A DNA stretch of 31,140 nt, taken from Saccoglossus kowalevskii (lineage: Eukaryota; Hemichordata; Enteropneusta; Harrimaniidae). Shown one piece after another: positions 22,601 through 30,331 of this stretch. Under the pieces are notes generated by a model. It saw only the letters and a list, made by a program, of their open reading frames with translations. It did no database searches and was not told the origin of the DNA. Both the position numbers and the translations under genes were made by a program. How positions within the stretch are numbered: the stretch's first letter is position 1; each line of letters opens with the position of its first letter. Location of the stretch: NCBI RefSeq assembly GCF_000003605.2, contig NW_003140815.1, forward strand, positions 996,427 to 1,027,566, read 5' to 3'.

Positions 22601-25600
22601 GTAGACTCAGCCACTTTTCTTGATGCAGTGTGCAGCGACTGCATGGTTTTACTTTTATCGCCAGCTTTGACACGACTCGCTGCTACTAACTGTGCCGTAC
22701 TTGCTGCTATCTCATGAGAGCACGCGATCAGCTCTTCGTATTTACCGCTACCCAGGACAACTTTGTCTGCACCATCACTATAATTAAAACAGAACCAGGA
22801 TCAAATGCTTGAAGTGTGAAAATAAATAAGTTTGAAATTTTGGTAGAATGATATGAAAAATACCTTCAAATGCTCAAATGGTGAACATTTCTAACAAATG
22901 CAAATGCAGAGATTGAATTTTATAATGGTATTGAAAGAGTTTGCAGCAGAATTACTAGTATTACTTACACAAGAACGCTTGCACCCCACCCAACAGCTTT
23001 AGCAGCAGATATGAGACCTTCCGTCCATCTGTTGTTTCGGGCATAAAACTCTTTAGACGATGAAGTACCCTGTCAAAGAAAATTGGTTAAATCAGGTGTA
23101 ATTTTTTTATTTTCATAAATGGTAAGATTAGTCGGTGTTCATAACAGGAAGGCAAAAGAAATGAAATTCAGGTTGACAAGATGAAACATGTTGTGTTGCA
23201 GTAGAATTGAAATATTTATTTATTATTAACCTTTTCACCACCACTTTCTTCTTTTCATCAAAAATTCACAAAATAGTCCCATTTATAGTCTGCACTTTCT
23301 TTCAAAACATTGGGACAAAAATAGCCAATTTTTTGAGTAAAAACAAAAAAATGACTCAAATTTTGTCTGTTGGTTCCAAAATTAGGGTTCATTTCCAGAA
23401 ATATTGAAAGAGTATAGGAAAAAAGTGCAGAAAAATTTGGGCAAGAAAGCCTTGCTGTGAAAAGATTAGGCCATTAGTTTTGAAAAAAAAAAAACACTGC
23501 ATGTCAGAAAATTGACTATATCAATACATACATGATATACTTCAATGTAAATATGACATGTTAACATAGAAGTACAAATTATAGCAAATAAAAGTAGAAA
23601 TCTAACCACAATCAATAATAGTATACTGTAAATATATTAATAATTCATTTGTTTTTATTTTCACTATTTTCGTTCATAAGTGAAATTTGTTAAATTAAAT
23701 CCATGTGAACTTGTAGAATAACAATAGAACTCATTGTTTTTCTGCCAAGTTTGTAATCCAGTGAAATTGCTCAAAACATTAAAATAGTGAAAATAAATGG
23801 TTTGACAGTACTTGATTTTGTGGCAGCTAAGTTACATGGCGCCCTCTATCAACAGTTGAGTTAATTTCATTAGATTGCTTGAGGGCTCTGTAAGTAACAC
23901 TTTACAACTGTGTCTCCAACAGCAGGGCATCAGGTTTCGTGCAACGAACAACAATCAAAATATTATTGGTAATATTCTTTTCAGGCCACAACATTCCTAA
24001 AAATGTATTAGTGTACTTATTCTAAAATTTGAATGCATAACATTAATGCAGATTAAAGGAAATTAGCAACTTGCGTTTCAGGCAAGGGTTTCATCATGCT
24101 TTGCTTTGCGAGTGAAAGCCCTGTTGATGATCACTATTTTTGCTCTGTCTGCTAAAAACTATTGAAAAAACATTTTATCTTCAATATATTCTATGGAAAA
24201 GATTGAAATGCTGTTTTTAGCAAAAAATTGTAGAAATAATCACATAAACATTTACCAAACACTGATATGAGCTGGCTCTATCATCAGCAAACATGAAAAA
24301 AAAAAAAATTTTATTATTTAACTAAAAATATGACTTAGATTGATCATGTCATTTACCCAAGCGTGTGATACTAATAAAATAAAACCAGTTACCTTGCCGA
24401 CATCCACTATTTCACTCTGTAAAACTTTTGATCGGTTAATTAACACTTTGATGTCCCTCATCAACAGAGTACAGGCATCCAATATTCTGGAGTTCACTTC
24501 TAATTGTATGCCAGAACTCTCCTCTCGAGATTTATTCAACATTTCCTAGAAATATAAAATTTGTTATTTTATGCGATTTTTGTTTCACATGAGAATGGAG
24601 ACTCTGCTTAAAATTGTTCATCTTTTTATGTATTCACTAAACCAGTTCAAGGAAAACAATTTAACCATTATTAATAACATATTTGTGACCTTCAGGGTCA
24701 CGCTGGTACCAGGATGTGTGACCTTTTGGGGTTATGTTAGTACCAGGATGTGTGACCTTCTGGGTCATACTAGTACCAGGATGTGTGACCTTCAGGGTCA
24801 TGCTAGTACCAGGATGTGTGACCTTTTGGGGTTATGCTAGTACCAGGATGTGTGACCTTCTGGGGTTATGCTAGTACCAGGATGTGTGGCCTTCTGGGGT
24901 CATGCTGTTACCAGGATGTGTGACCTTCTGGGTCATACTAGTACCAGGATGTGTGACCTTATACTTATAAACATAGTACCTCAATTCTCTTGACTGCCTC
25001 ATCTACTTGTTCAGCCGTCGTCTGCATCTCCAAGTCCACCATATCTCCGAGTTCTTCTTTGCCCACATCTGCATCTTTGATCACCAAACCCTGGATAAAA
25101 TAAAACAATGTACTGAAGCAACATAAAACACAGTTCTAACAATTTGCGCAATAATATATTAAATCAGAAATACTTTTCTCAAAAATTATATTAATACCAC
25201 TGTTTGGTGGCAGTAAAATTATTCTACAGCAATGTGTGACAATATCAGGTCATTAATCTTTTCTATGACGAACTGCAACCATTTCAATATACGCTCATTA
25301 TAAACTATCTTTTAAGTTATACTTTAGTTTTCAGCAATGTGCACTGAATAGACCATATTTTGTGCATGTGAGATGGTGTGTTATGCGTCAAACATGAACA
25401 CAGGACAAACAAAGGTCATAGCATCAAGTGATGTCAAAACTTTGTGTGGAACTCGACAAACAGGAAAGTATTTTTGGGGTATTTCCATGCTTAATAATAT
25501 ACACATTTAATGATTCTCAATTTTATTGAAGTAAGGATATCTCAATTCCATATTTTTCTCTAGAAGCTTGGTACTGTAGAAGACATTATTTTCACTTGGA

Positions 25601-28600
25601 ATTTATTTTCGCTGATGAAATGATTCAGTGAAAATAAAATCCAGCGAAAATATCAACTAAAAATAAATCACTGAATATTTCTTTATTTACAGTTGTACAT
25701 TACAGCAAGTCTCAGACGTGAATTGGTTTACTGCTTTGGTTTTGACTGAATTGTTAGCTTTCGAATTTTGCTGGCACTTTGGGTGAACCTATATAACAGC
25801 ATCATACTTTAGGAGCTAATCAGTGACGAGGGTCTTACAGTTGGATATCTATTTCGCTTTCAAATATACCAGGAAAAGTGTTCTCTATTCTTCTGTTCTC
25901 TGTAATGAGGTGTTCGTATAAAAGTGATTGTCCAGCAAAAATGACGAATGAGATCAAATTTTTTAGCGATTGGCTTAATGTTACCCCAACAGATCATTTG
26001 GATGTGAAAGTTTGTTGTTTTCTGATTTGTAGGAAACTGTTTCTCAACTTGTCTTTTTATTTAGTTTCAAGCAGTGTTCAAGATTACCCCCACATAGTAA
26101 ATATCAGTGGGTTAATCGCATTCATCATATTATCACTTGTACGCCAGCTGACTGTGGTCATTCTCAGGCTGAACAGGGAAACTGCTTTCACATTATCATG
26201 CCTGGCATAACAAAGCAAATCATTCTTGGGAATCTAGACATGTACCAGGCTACGTAAAAACATTCTATGTCCCCTAATGCAATATAGACTTGCCCAGAGT
26301 GAGCGCGACCACATGTCGGCGCCAGTGAGATTCAAAACCCAACTGTTTAGTCAAAACACCAGCAGTTTGCCAACTCGCTAGCGAATTTGCAAATTGGCTG
26401 CCCCAATACTTCCGAGACTTGCTGTAAAAAATCAACAAAAACGGATAGCTGTTGTAACTTCAATCTTTGGCACTGAATCCAAAGATAAGATTAAAGCAAC
26501 CATCTTTACCTGTGCAATGTTTTGTATATCTTTCAATACAGTTTGTACTTTCACTGTTCTCTCATATACTCTGTCTTTGTTGTTCTTTTGTTTAACTTCA
26601 GCTAATAACTCCAGAGCTTTCTCACCACTACTTTTACAATGATCTGATAACGCTGTAATAATAACAAAACAGATGTTTGAACACTGCCCTCTGGAGTTTC
26701 AAAATGGCCCTCTAGTGGTAGGTTATTTCTCTTCAGCTGATATCAAATGTTTCTTTCTACATGTAATAATGATAATAAGTAACAATAACAAAACAGATTG
26801 AATACTGCCCTCTGGAGTTTTAAAACTGCCCTCTAGTGGTAAGTCATTTCACTTTGACTGTTTTTTCACTGCCAGTCTTACAGCACATTCAGAAGAACGG
26901 CTCATAATATTTTAAATAATACAATACTAGTACACAAGCTCCCAGTCTACTACAAAAACTAATTGAATGATATACATACCCAGTCCTCGGTCTACAGGTG
27001 CCATATGTGATGTAGCTTTACCATGAAGTATAAAGTCACTAAGTAAGTGTGAAAAACTTGCAACACTTCTCACCAATGATGAAACAACTGAAATAAGTAA
27101 GGTTAGATTTGTCTAAATGTACAGATTTGAATTGATGTTTTTATTTTAAATCTATGTTAACCATAAGTGTAACCATGACAACCCTTTTCAAATTTATGGT
27201 AACCATCATCTTTTTTTTTTTTTTTTGATAGGGTTGCGTGGCCATCTCTCTGTCAAATGGCAACTTGTAATGCACTATCCTGGTGTCAACCAGGCCCGGT
27301 AGAACACAAGCACCTGCGGACCTTAGCCAAGGTTCCCCCAAAGTCGCATTCGTTAATGAATGAATCTCGGCCAGTGGAATTGGCCTTCCCATTGAGTCTG
27401 TGGCACACTCACCCATGTTCAGCCTAAGGTAGGATTTGAACTTGGGTCTACCGATCATGAGTCTGATGCAACAACCACTATGCTACCAGTGACCGGTATC
27501 TGATGTCATGGCAACACCAACTTTAACTCATAGAAACCCACATCTGATACTATTGCAATACCATGGCAGCCAACACCATGTGCAATCCACACCCAATACC
27601 ATAGCAATTATCACAGATGATTCAAACCTATATTTGACACCATGGGAACCCCAATTTGTTACCATGGCAACTAAATTGTATCATGAAATGTCATGAACCT
27701 TCATACCTGAATTATTATCAGCAAAACCATCATAATTTGACTTTGTGGAATTCAGCGACTCTTCCAATGAATTCATTCTCGTCAACAAATATTCTGAATA
27801 AATTAAACAAACATGATATGACAAATATTTGCTAACAAGGAAGAAGTTGAATTTTAATTTATATTATATTCTAAATTAGCAAACCAATTATAGCGAACAA
27901 GGAAAACTTTACGGTTATAGAAGAAAAACAAGCATCATGGTTATAGAGGTTATGGCATTCTCGTCATCAGAGCTTAATTTGCTTTAAGATGCAAAACAAA
28001 ACAAATCCTTTTGGTAGACTTAGCGTAAAGAGACCTTGGTGTACAATGATGGGTCATGGCGAAAAGAAGTTAGCTTACCTGCTGTACAAGTCGAGGACGA
28101 AAATTGAGGATTTTCCATTTCATCTAAAGCTTTCCGTATCACATCCTCTGCTTCTTCCACTGAGTTAACTGCAAAGTGGAAAAAATTATACATGGTTAGT
28201 TTACACATGTAACTGCTGGAAACAACTACTGTGGAATACTTTATTTTTGCTGGAATAAATTTTCGCTGAAAAGGCTTTTTGGTCGTTTTGTATGGAGTTT
28301 ATTTTCACTGATTTTTGATCAGTTTAATGTGAAATATAGGAAAAAAAGTATATTCGCTGGATTTTATTTTCACGGAATCATCCCTCCAGCGAAAATAATA
28401 ACGAAAATAATTTCCAAGCGAAAATAAAGTAGTCTACAGTATTTCAATAATTAAGATTCTTCAATATTTAACGTTGTTCTTGTTAACAATATCCCACAGT
28501 GGGCAAACTTAGTCTGTCTATTTATGTTCTAGTTTGGGGGGAGGAGCAAACAAATTCTACATCAACGCAATAAAGGGCAAGTCGTCCACTGGAAGTGGAC

Positions 28601-30331
28601 TTACTAATGCAGTCAAGCTTCATTCATAGAACAAGTGAACTTCATTATGGGAAATGATTTGCATAATGTATAATATTGCACAGAATATCAACAATGGTAT
28701 GATATGATTTTGATATGACTTTGATATGATGTAGATTGATAATCATCTGGTGAACTGTACATCCTTACAGGATGTTCAATTTCACAAAAACATTGAGAAT
28801 TTCCTCATTTTGGTACACTGGAAAATTATTTTATTATAATCTATAAAATGTAATAATAAAACAGGGGTCAGCGACTTCGTTTTTGAGGAAATCGTACTAC
28901 AGCTCTTTGTGAAAAAAATAACACATGTCATGAAATAGTCCCCGTTGGTATTAGTAAACAATGAGAACATGAAACAAATAACATACATATAAGGTAGATG
29001 TGAAGCCAATACATATCAAATCTGATATGAAAAAAAACTATGGTCGTGTTATATGTTCAATGAATGTACCAAGATGGCAAAGTCCATGAATAACCAGGAT
29101 CTGGGTCTGGATGGCAGAAAGCTCAATTTTGATGTATATTTAACATTAAAATGTCCATTTTTTGGCCATCTTGAATCAGTTACAACAAATTCATCCATGC
29201 ACAATCAAGATCTTGTTCCAGAATGGTAAAAATTTAAAAATTGTTACATCAGCCATCTCAAATTTGATCATTAAACAAATGAACATGCATATGTATCCCA
29301 AGATATATGATGTGTGTGTGATGCTTGAATTTGATTGGCTGAGACACGTCTATGACGCATGTATGGACAGACTGGCGGACAGAGACATGCACACACACAC
29401 AGGTCAAGCCCTGTTTTTTGGACTGCGTCAGAATTGAGACTAAAAATTTTTTTTTTTTAATTTTGGGATAATGATAAGGTTTGCACAGAACAAAAAACAA
29501 ATAATGGGTTACCGATCTTTTTAAAATGGTATTAAAGTTTTTAATAGTTTGAGTCACATTAAAACATGTGTGATAAAACATGTTCTGTAATGTGAAATTG
29601 CTTTTACATCCACTTAGAAGAATTCATGACATAGAAACTGTAACATCAAGTATATTTAAACGTTTTCCAAAACCATTGAGATTTTTTAAACTTGCATTAT
29701 GCTCATCTTCATATGAGCCTTGATTCCAACTAGTGTGGATTGTGCACTCTATAATGTGAACACCACCAAAGTGAAACTGATCGAGCAAGCTTAACTCAAA
29801 ACAAGTCAGGGTAAATTGTGAAATTTTACCGGGATTCATACCTAAAACACCAAATGTGTCCTCTTCCATTTTCTTTTTCAACGCTTCCTCTGCTGTAGTT
29901 CTTTCAACAATAGTTTTTTGTAAATCTGATACTTGTTTTCTAAAATCTTCTTCTACTTCCATTTTCTCTTGCACAGTTCTTTCTAAATTACCAACCCTCA
30001 TCCTGAGGTCCTCCTCTGCAGCTCGTTTCTCCTCAACTGCTTTCTGGAGCCCCTCCTCCGTCTTTCTAAGTCCTTGTTCAGATGCAATTTTATCATCAAG
30101 TGTCCTCTGTAAGTGTTCAATCTCCGTCCGAAGGGCATCTTCAGAGACTGTTTTTGCAACAATTATTTCCTCAAGGTCATTAGTTTTCTTGATCAGAGCC
30201 ACACACGATACTTCCTTCTCTTTGACGGCCAGCTCCATCCGTTCAAGCGACTCTGCTGCTTCTTTTTTGGCCTTTTCGGTTTCTTCAGTGGTTTGCGAAA
30301 CAACCGTGAGTTGTTTTGATACTTCTGCATT
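19564..30331 (-). CDS. HIP1: HIP1/HIP1R-family gene, C-terminal 577 residues (11 exons, 5' incomplete)
   Basis: Eleven minus-strand exons (490, 90, 87, 108, 143, 111, 153, 101, 230, 173 and 48 bases) join in phase with GT-AG introns. In order they encode: a coiled coil with 21-residue repeats (about residues 1-160 of this part); a helical linker related to HIP1 (NSVEEAEDVIRKALDEM); SDFILHGKATSHMAP; the upstream helix (LSDHCKSSGEKALELLAEVK); the actin-binding I/LWEQ (THATCH) core with KLEVN-like IQLEVNSRILDACTLLM, KEFYARNNRWTEGLISAAKA, VGWGASVLV and KYEELIACSHEIAASTAQLV; and the last helix with MDFSKMTL and KERRKLAGLRKQHYQLAG. HIP1 and HIP1R (yeast Sla2p) bind clathrin light chain and F-actin and act in endocytosis at the cell membrane. 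The N-terminal ANTH lipid-binding domain must lie beyond the right edge. HIP1 versus HIP1R cannot be decided; invertebrates commonly have one gene. Confidence 0.95.
19738..19850. repeat. purine-rich 17-bp tandem repeat
   Basis: Imperfect copies of AGAACAGA[AG]ACGAGACG run on the plus strand, ending in a GACAGACAGACGAACAGACAG tract. The strand is almost free of T. It gives the plus-strand open frame 19594-19941 its arginine/glutamate/threonine content; that frame is not a gene. It lies in the last HIP1 intron, so the transcript carries the pyrimidine-rich strand. Confidence 0.85.
20190..20374 (-). mobile_element. palindromic MITE, family A, copy 3
   Basis: Inverted relative to copies 1, 2 and 5. 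Starts CCGTAAAATACTTAATTTTG (CTGT changed to CCGT) and ends AAATAAAGTATTTTACAG. CATACAAAACATCCC is the reverse of the GTTTTGTATG word. TA flank is kept on the left only. Confidence 0.85.
20668..21163. mobile_element. ~0.5-kb inverted-repeat element with triple 94-bp repeat
   Basis: Left end GCTTAGTCTTTTCCACGAAA (20668 on) and right end TTTCGTCGAAAAGACTAAGC (to 21163) are inverted repeats that continue inward through CGAAACGAAAC and CCCTAACC over about 43 bases. Between them a 94-base unit occurs three times in tandem (20847-21128) almost unchanged, each with GATGGCGCTATTCATTTCGT and TTCACAGTGTGAAATTTTCT, the latter itself a small palindrome. No coding frame. It lies in the last HIP1 intron. 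Confidence 0.88.
21827..21999 (-). CDS. HIP1: HIP1 exon 10 (C-terminal helix)
   Basis: Acceptor GTCTTCAG; donor CAG|GTTAGC. Two bases complete an aspartate, then 57 residues from TMDFSKMTLMETKRLEMDSQ to QHYQLAG and ESEGWDEQ. This is the latch/dimerisation helix of the THATCH domain; the MDFS-MTL and QEMDSQ-type motifs are HIP1 hallmarks. Reading through the donor adds only VSV before TAG (about 21817). Confidence 0.94.
22000..22547 (-). other. HIP1 intron
   Basis: 548 bases of AT-rich intron. Open frames on the plus strand here are antisense shadows or chance; I see no repeat family. Confidence 0.6.
22548..22777 (-). CDS. HIP1: HIP1 exon 9 (I/LWEQ core)
   Basis: 230 bases, acceptor TTAATTATAG, donor AAG|GTATGT. 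Encodes DGADKVVLGSGKYEELIACS, HEIAASTAQLVAASRVKA and a helix ending SGAQMIEEK. HEIAASTAQLVAASRVKA is among the best conserved blocks shared by HIP1, HIP1R and talin. Lies between exons of matching phase. Confidence 0.96.
22969..23069 (-). CDS. HIP1: HIP1 exon 8 (I/LWEQ core)
   Basis: 101 bases, acceptor TTCTTTGACAG, donor GT|GTAAGTAA. Encodes GTSSSKEFYARNNRWTEGLI and SAAKAVGWGASVL plus a split valine. RWTEGLISAAKAVGWGA is the W block of the I/LWEQ actin-binding module. Confidence 0.96.
23228..23469. repeat. dispersed repeat, family B, copy 2
   Basis: The left 170 bases match the reverse complement of 10626-10800. The block starts TAACCTTTTCACC and ends near 23457-23469 GTGAAAAGATTAG, so it may be bounded by short inverted ends. 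It lies in the intron between HIP1 exons 7 and 8; the plus-strand frame 23207-23407 is part of it and not a gene. Confidence 0.75.
23626..23808. mobile_element. MITE related to family A
   Basis: Starts CTGTAAATATATTAATAATT and ends AAAATAAATGGTTTGACAG with TA on both sides. TTATTTTCACTATTTTCG near the left pairs with AAAATAGTGAAAATAA near the right. It shares the CTGTAAA end and TTATTTTCACT word with family A but has a different interior, so it is a sister family or a diverged copy. Confidence 0.65.
23809..24392 (-). other. HIP1 intron, remainder
   Basis: No exon. It contains TGGCGCCCTCTATCAACAG near 23838, one of several GCGCCCTCT words scattered through the window, and AT-rich sequence. 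Confidence 0.5.
24393..24545 (-). CDS. HIP1: HIP1 exon 7 (I/LWEQ core)
   Basis: 153 bases, acceptor TATTTCTAG, donor AAG|GTAACT. 51 codons in phase 0: EMLNKSREESSGIQLEVNSR, then ILDACTLLMRDIKVLINRSK and VLQSEIVDVGK. LEVN-RIL-[AC]CT-LM-[AD]I-VLI is the first conserved block of the I/LWEQ module. Confidence 0.97.
24683..24961. repeat. 33-35-bp minisatellite, about eight copies
   Basis: Unit ACCAGGATGTGTGACCTTCT followed by GGGTCATACTAGT, with variants TTTTGGGGTTATG and TTCAGGGTCATG that alternate along the array. Eight copies plus a partial one. In the HIP1 transcript the array begins only about 18 bases after the exon 6 donor (24979-24978). The plus-strand frame 24571-24840 arises from it and is not a gene. 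Confidence 0.93.
24980..25090 (-). CDS. HIP1: HIP1 exon 6
   Basis: 111 bases, acceptor TTTTATCCAG, donor GAG|GTACTA. 37 codons in phase 0: GLVIKDADVGKEELGDMVDL, EMQTTAEQVDEAVKRIE. The [LD]-MV-EM-[AT]T---IE-A--RIE pattern precedes the I/LWEQ block in HIP1 proteins. Confidence 0.94.
25574..25692. mobile_element. palindromic MITE, family A, shortened copy 4
   Basis: A 119-base copy starting CTGTAGAAGACATTATTTTC and ending ATTTCTTTATTTACAG. It keeps GATTCAGTGAAAATAAAATC and CCAGCGAAAATAT but lacks about 90 bases of the interior. TA flank on the left (25572-25573). Confidence 0.75.
25720..26379. mobile_element. degenerate 0.66-kb inverted-repeat element
   Basis: The left end (25720-25786; AATTGGTTTACTGCTTTGGT, TTTTGACTGAA, TCGAATTTTGCTGGCA) is the imperfect reverse complement of the right end (26319-26379; CGCCAGTGAGATTCAAAA, TTAGTCAAAACACCAGCAG, TTTGCCAACTC). 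The plus-strand frame 25878-26210 (110 codons) lies wholly inside, has no recognisable domain, and could be chance or a remnant. Element class unknown. It abuts MITE copy 4. Confidence 0.55.
26510..26652 (-). CDS. HIP1: HIP1 exon 5 (upstream helix of THATCH)
   Basis: 143 bases, acceptor TTATTATTACAG, donor CAG|GTAAAG. Two bases finish an alanine; 47 codons follow: LSDHCKSSGEKALELLAEVK, then a basic linker and VKVQTVLKDIQNIAQ. It corresponds to the L-[ED]-CK--G-EAL--L helix of HIP1, known in the family to regulate actin binding. Confidence 0.93.
26707..26718 (-). promoter_or_regulatory. CTCF-like core motif, copy 1
   Basis: The minus strand reads CCACTAGAGGGC, a full match to the core CCASYAGRKGGC known for CTCF. 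A second identical copy lies at 26828-26839, in the same orientation. Binding is inferred only. Confidence 0.4.
26828..26839 (-). promoter_or_regulatory. CTCF-like core motif, copy 2
   Basis: Identical 12-base core, 121 bases from copy 1, within the second direct repeat. Confidence 0.4.
26980..27087 (-). CDS. HIP1: HIP1 exon 4
   Basis: 108 bases, acceptor CTTATTTCAG, donor CTGG|GTATGT. 35 full codons between split codons: VSSLVRSVASFSHLLSDFIL, HGKATSHMAPVDRGL. SD-IL-GKATSH-AP is a clear HIP1/HIP1R block. Confidence 0.95.
27128..27700. repeat. degenerate array of X-box-like CCATGGCAAC units
   Basis: Variants of [GT]ACCATGGCAACC recur on both sides of the SINE: near 27158, 27167, 27198, 27508, 27560, 27578, 27597, 27638 and 27658. 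The last, GTTACCATGGCAAC, is almost the perfect palindrome bound by RFX factors (GTTGCCATGGCAAC). Between them are words like AAACCCACATCTGATAC. It is best read as an old tandem repeat split by the SINE insertion. Confidence 0.6.
27211..27497 (-). mobile_element. tRNA-derived SINE
   Basis: On the minus strand the element begins with a tRNA-like head: A box TAGCATAGTGG (27485-27475) and B box AGTTCAAATCC (27442-27432), spaced as in a tRNA. A body of about 200 bases follows and it ends in a run of 16 A (T on plus, 27211-27226). These are the parts of an RNA polymerase III SINE copied by a LINE. The minus open frame 27141-27458 is a by-product. A body-only older copy lies at 18542-18705. Confidence 0.9.
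27707..27793 (-). CDS. HIP1: HIP1 exon 3
   Basis: 87 bases, acceptor AATTTATTCAG, donor TCAG|GTATGA. 28 codons between split codons: YLLTRMNSLEESLNSTKSNY, DGFADNNS. Weakly conserved; it is supported by splice sites, by phase fit on both sides and by the Y/HLL---[SN]S[LI] pattern of the family. Confidence 0.87.
28079..28168 (-). CDS. HIP1: HIP1 exon 2
   Basis: 90 bases, acceptor CCACTTTGCAG, donor GCAG|GTAAGC. 29 codons between split codons: NSVEEAEDVIRKALDEMENP, QFSSSTCTA. S-V-[EK]EAE-[LV]I--AL[DN]-[LM]E-P matches the end of the HIP1 central region. Confidence 0.93.
28229..28439 (+). mobile_element. palindromic MITE, family A, copy 5
   Basis: TA-flanked copy starting CTGTGGAATACTTTATTTTT and ending AAATAAAGTAGTCTACAG. 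Nearly the same as copy 2, so both are fairly young. It lies 60 bases upstream (in the transcript) of HIP1 exon 2. Confidence 0.9.
28690..28738. repeat. short GATATGA-type tandem repeat
   Basis: ATGATATGATTTTGATATGACTTTGATATGATGTAG is made of about three units of TTTGATATGA[CT]. Small and of no evident function. Confidence 0.6.
29040..29420. repeat. interspersed repeat ending in a GACAGAC-type tail
   Basis: The segment includes paired words ACCAAGATGGCAAAG and GGCCATCTTGAATC, and ends with GGACAGACTGGCGGACAGAG and a short CA run. The tail resembles those of the repeats near 3390 and 5510. The opposing open frames 29162-29437 and 29258-29581 fall on it and are not supported as genes. Confidence 0.45.
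29842..30331 (-). CDS. HIP1: HIP1 coiled-coil exon (first coding exon in window)
   Basis: 490 bases, acceptor ATTGTTACAG, donor TTAG|GTATGA; 163 codons plus one base. Starts NAEVSKQLTVVSQTTEETEK and ends DTFGVL. It is almost wholly heptad coiled coil, rich in E, K, L and V. Residues 41-157 (30211-29861) fall into 21-residue units, three heptads each. In the family this region dimerises and binds clathrin light chain. An apparent ATG at 30352 lies in the intron and is not the start. Exons upstream are outside the window. Confidence 0.92.

Larger units (their letters stand above)
26656..26862. repeat. two direct copies of a ~90-bp block, 121 bases apart
   Basis: AATAACAAAACAGAT, ACTGCCCTCTGGAGTTT and TGCCCTCTAGTGGTA[AG]GT (or GGCCC...) occur in the same order near 26660-26745 and 26782-26862. 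The first copy includes the pyrimidine tract of the HIP1 exon 5 acceptor (minus strand), so the duplication supplied a decoy acceptor-like tract upstream. Confidence 0.85.

Noticed and set aside
22278-22717. Plus-strand frames of 61 and 89 codons
   Set aside because: The second is antisense to HIP1 exon 9; the first is intronic with no support.
27141-27458. 105-codon minus-strand frame
   Set aside because: It lies in the tRNA-derived SINE and runs into its A-tail; it is repeat sequence.
27420-27497. Functional tRNA gene on the minus strand
   Set aside because: A and B boxes are present, but the acceptor stem does not close and a SINE body and A-tail follow.
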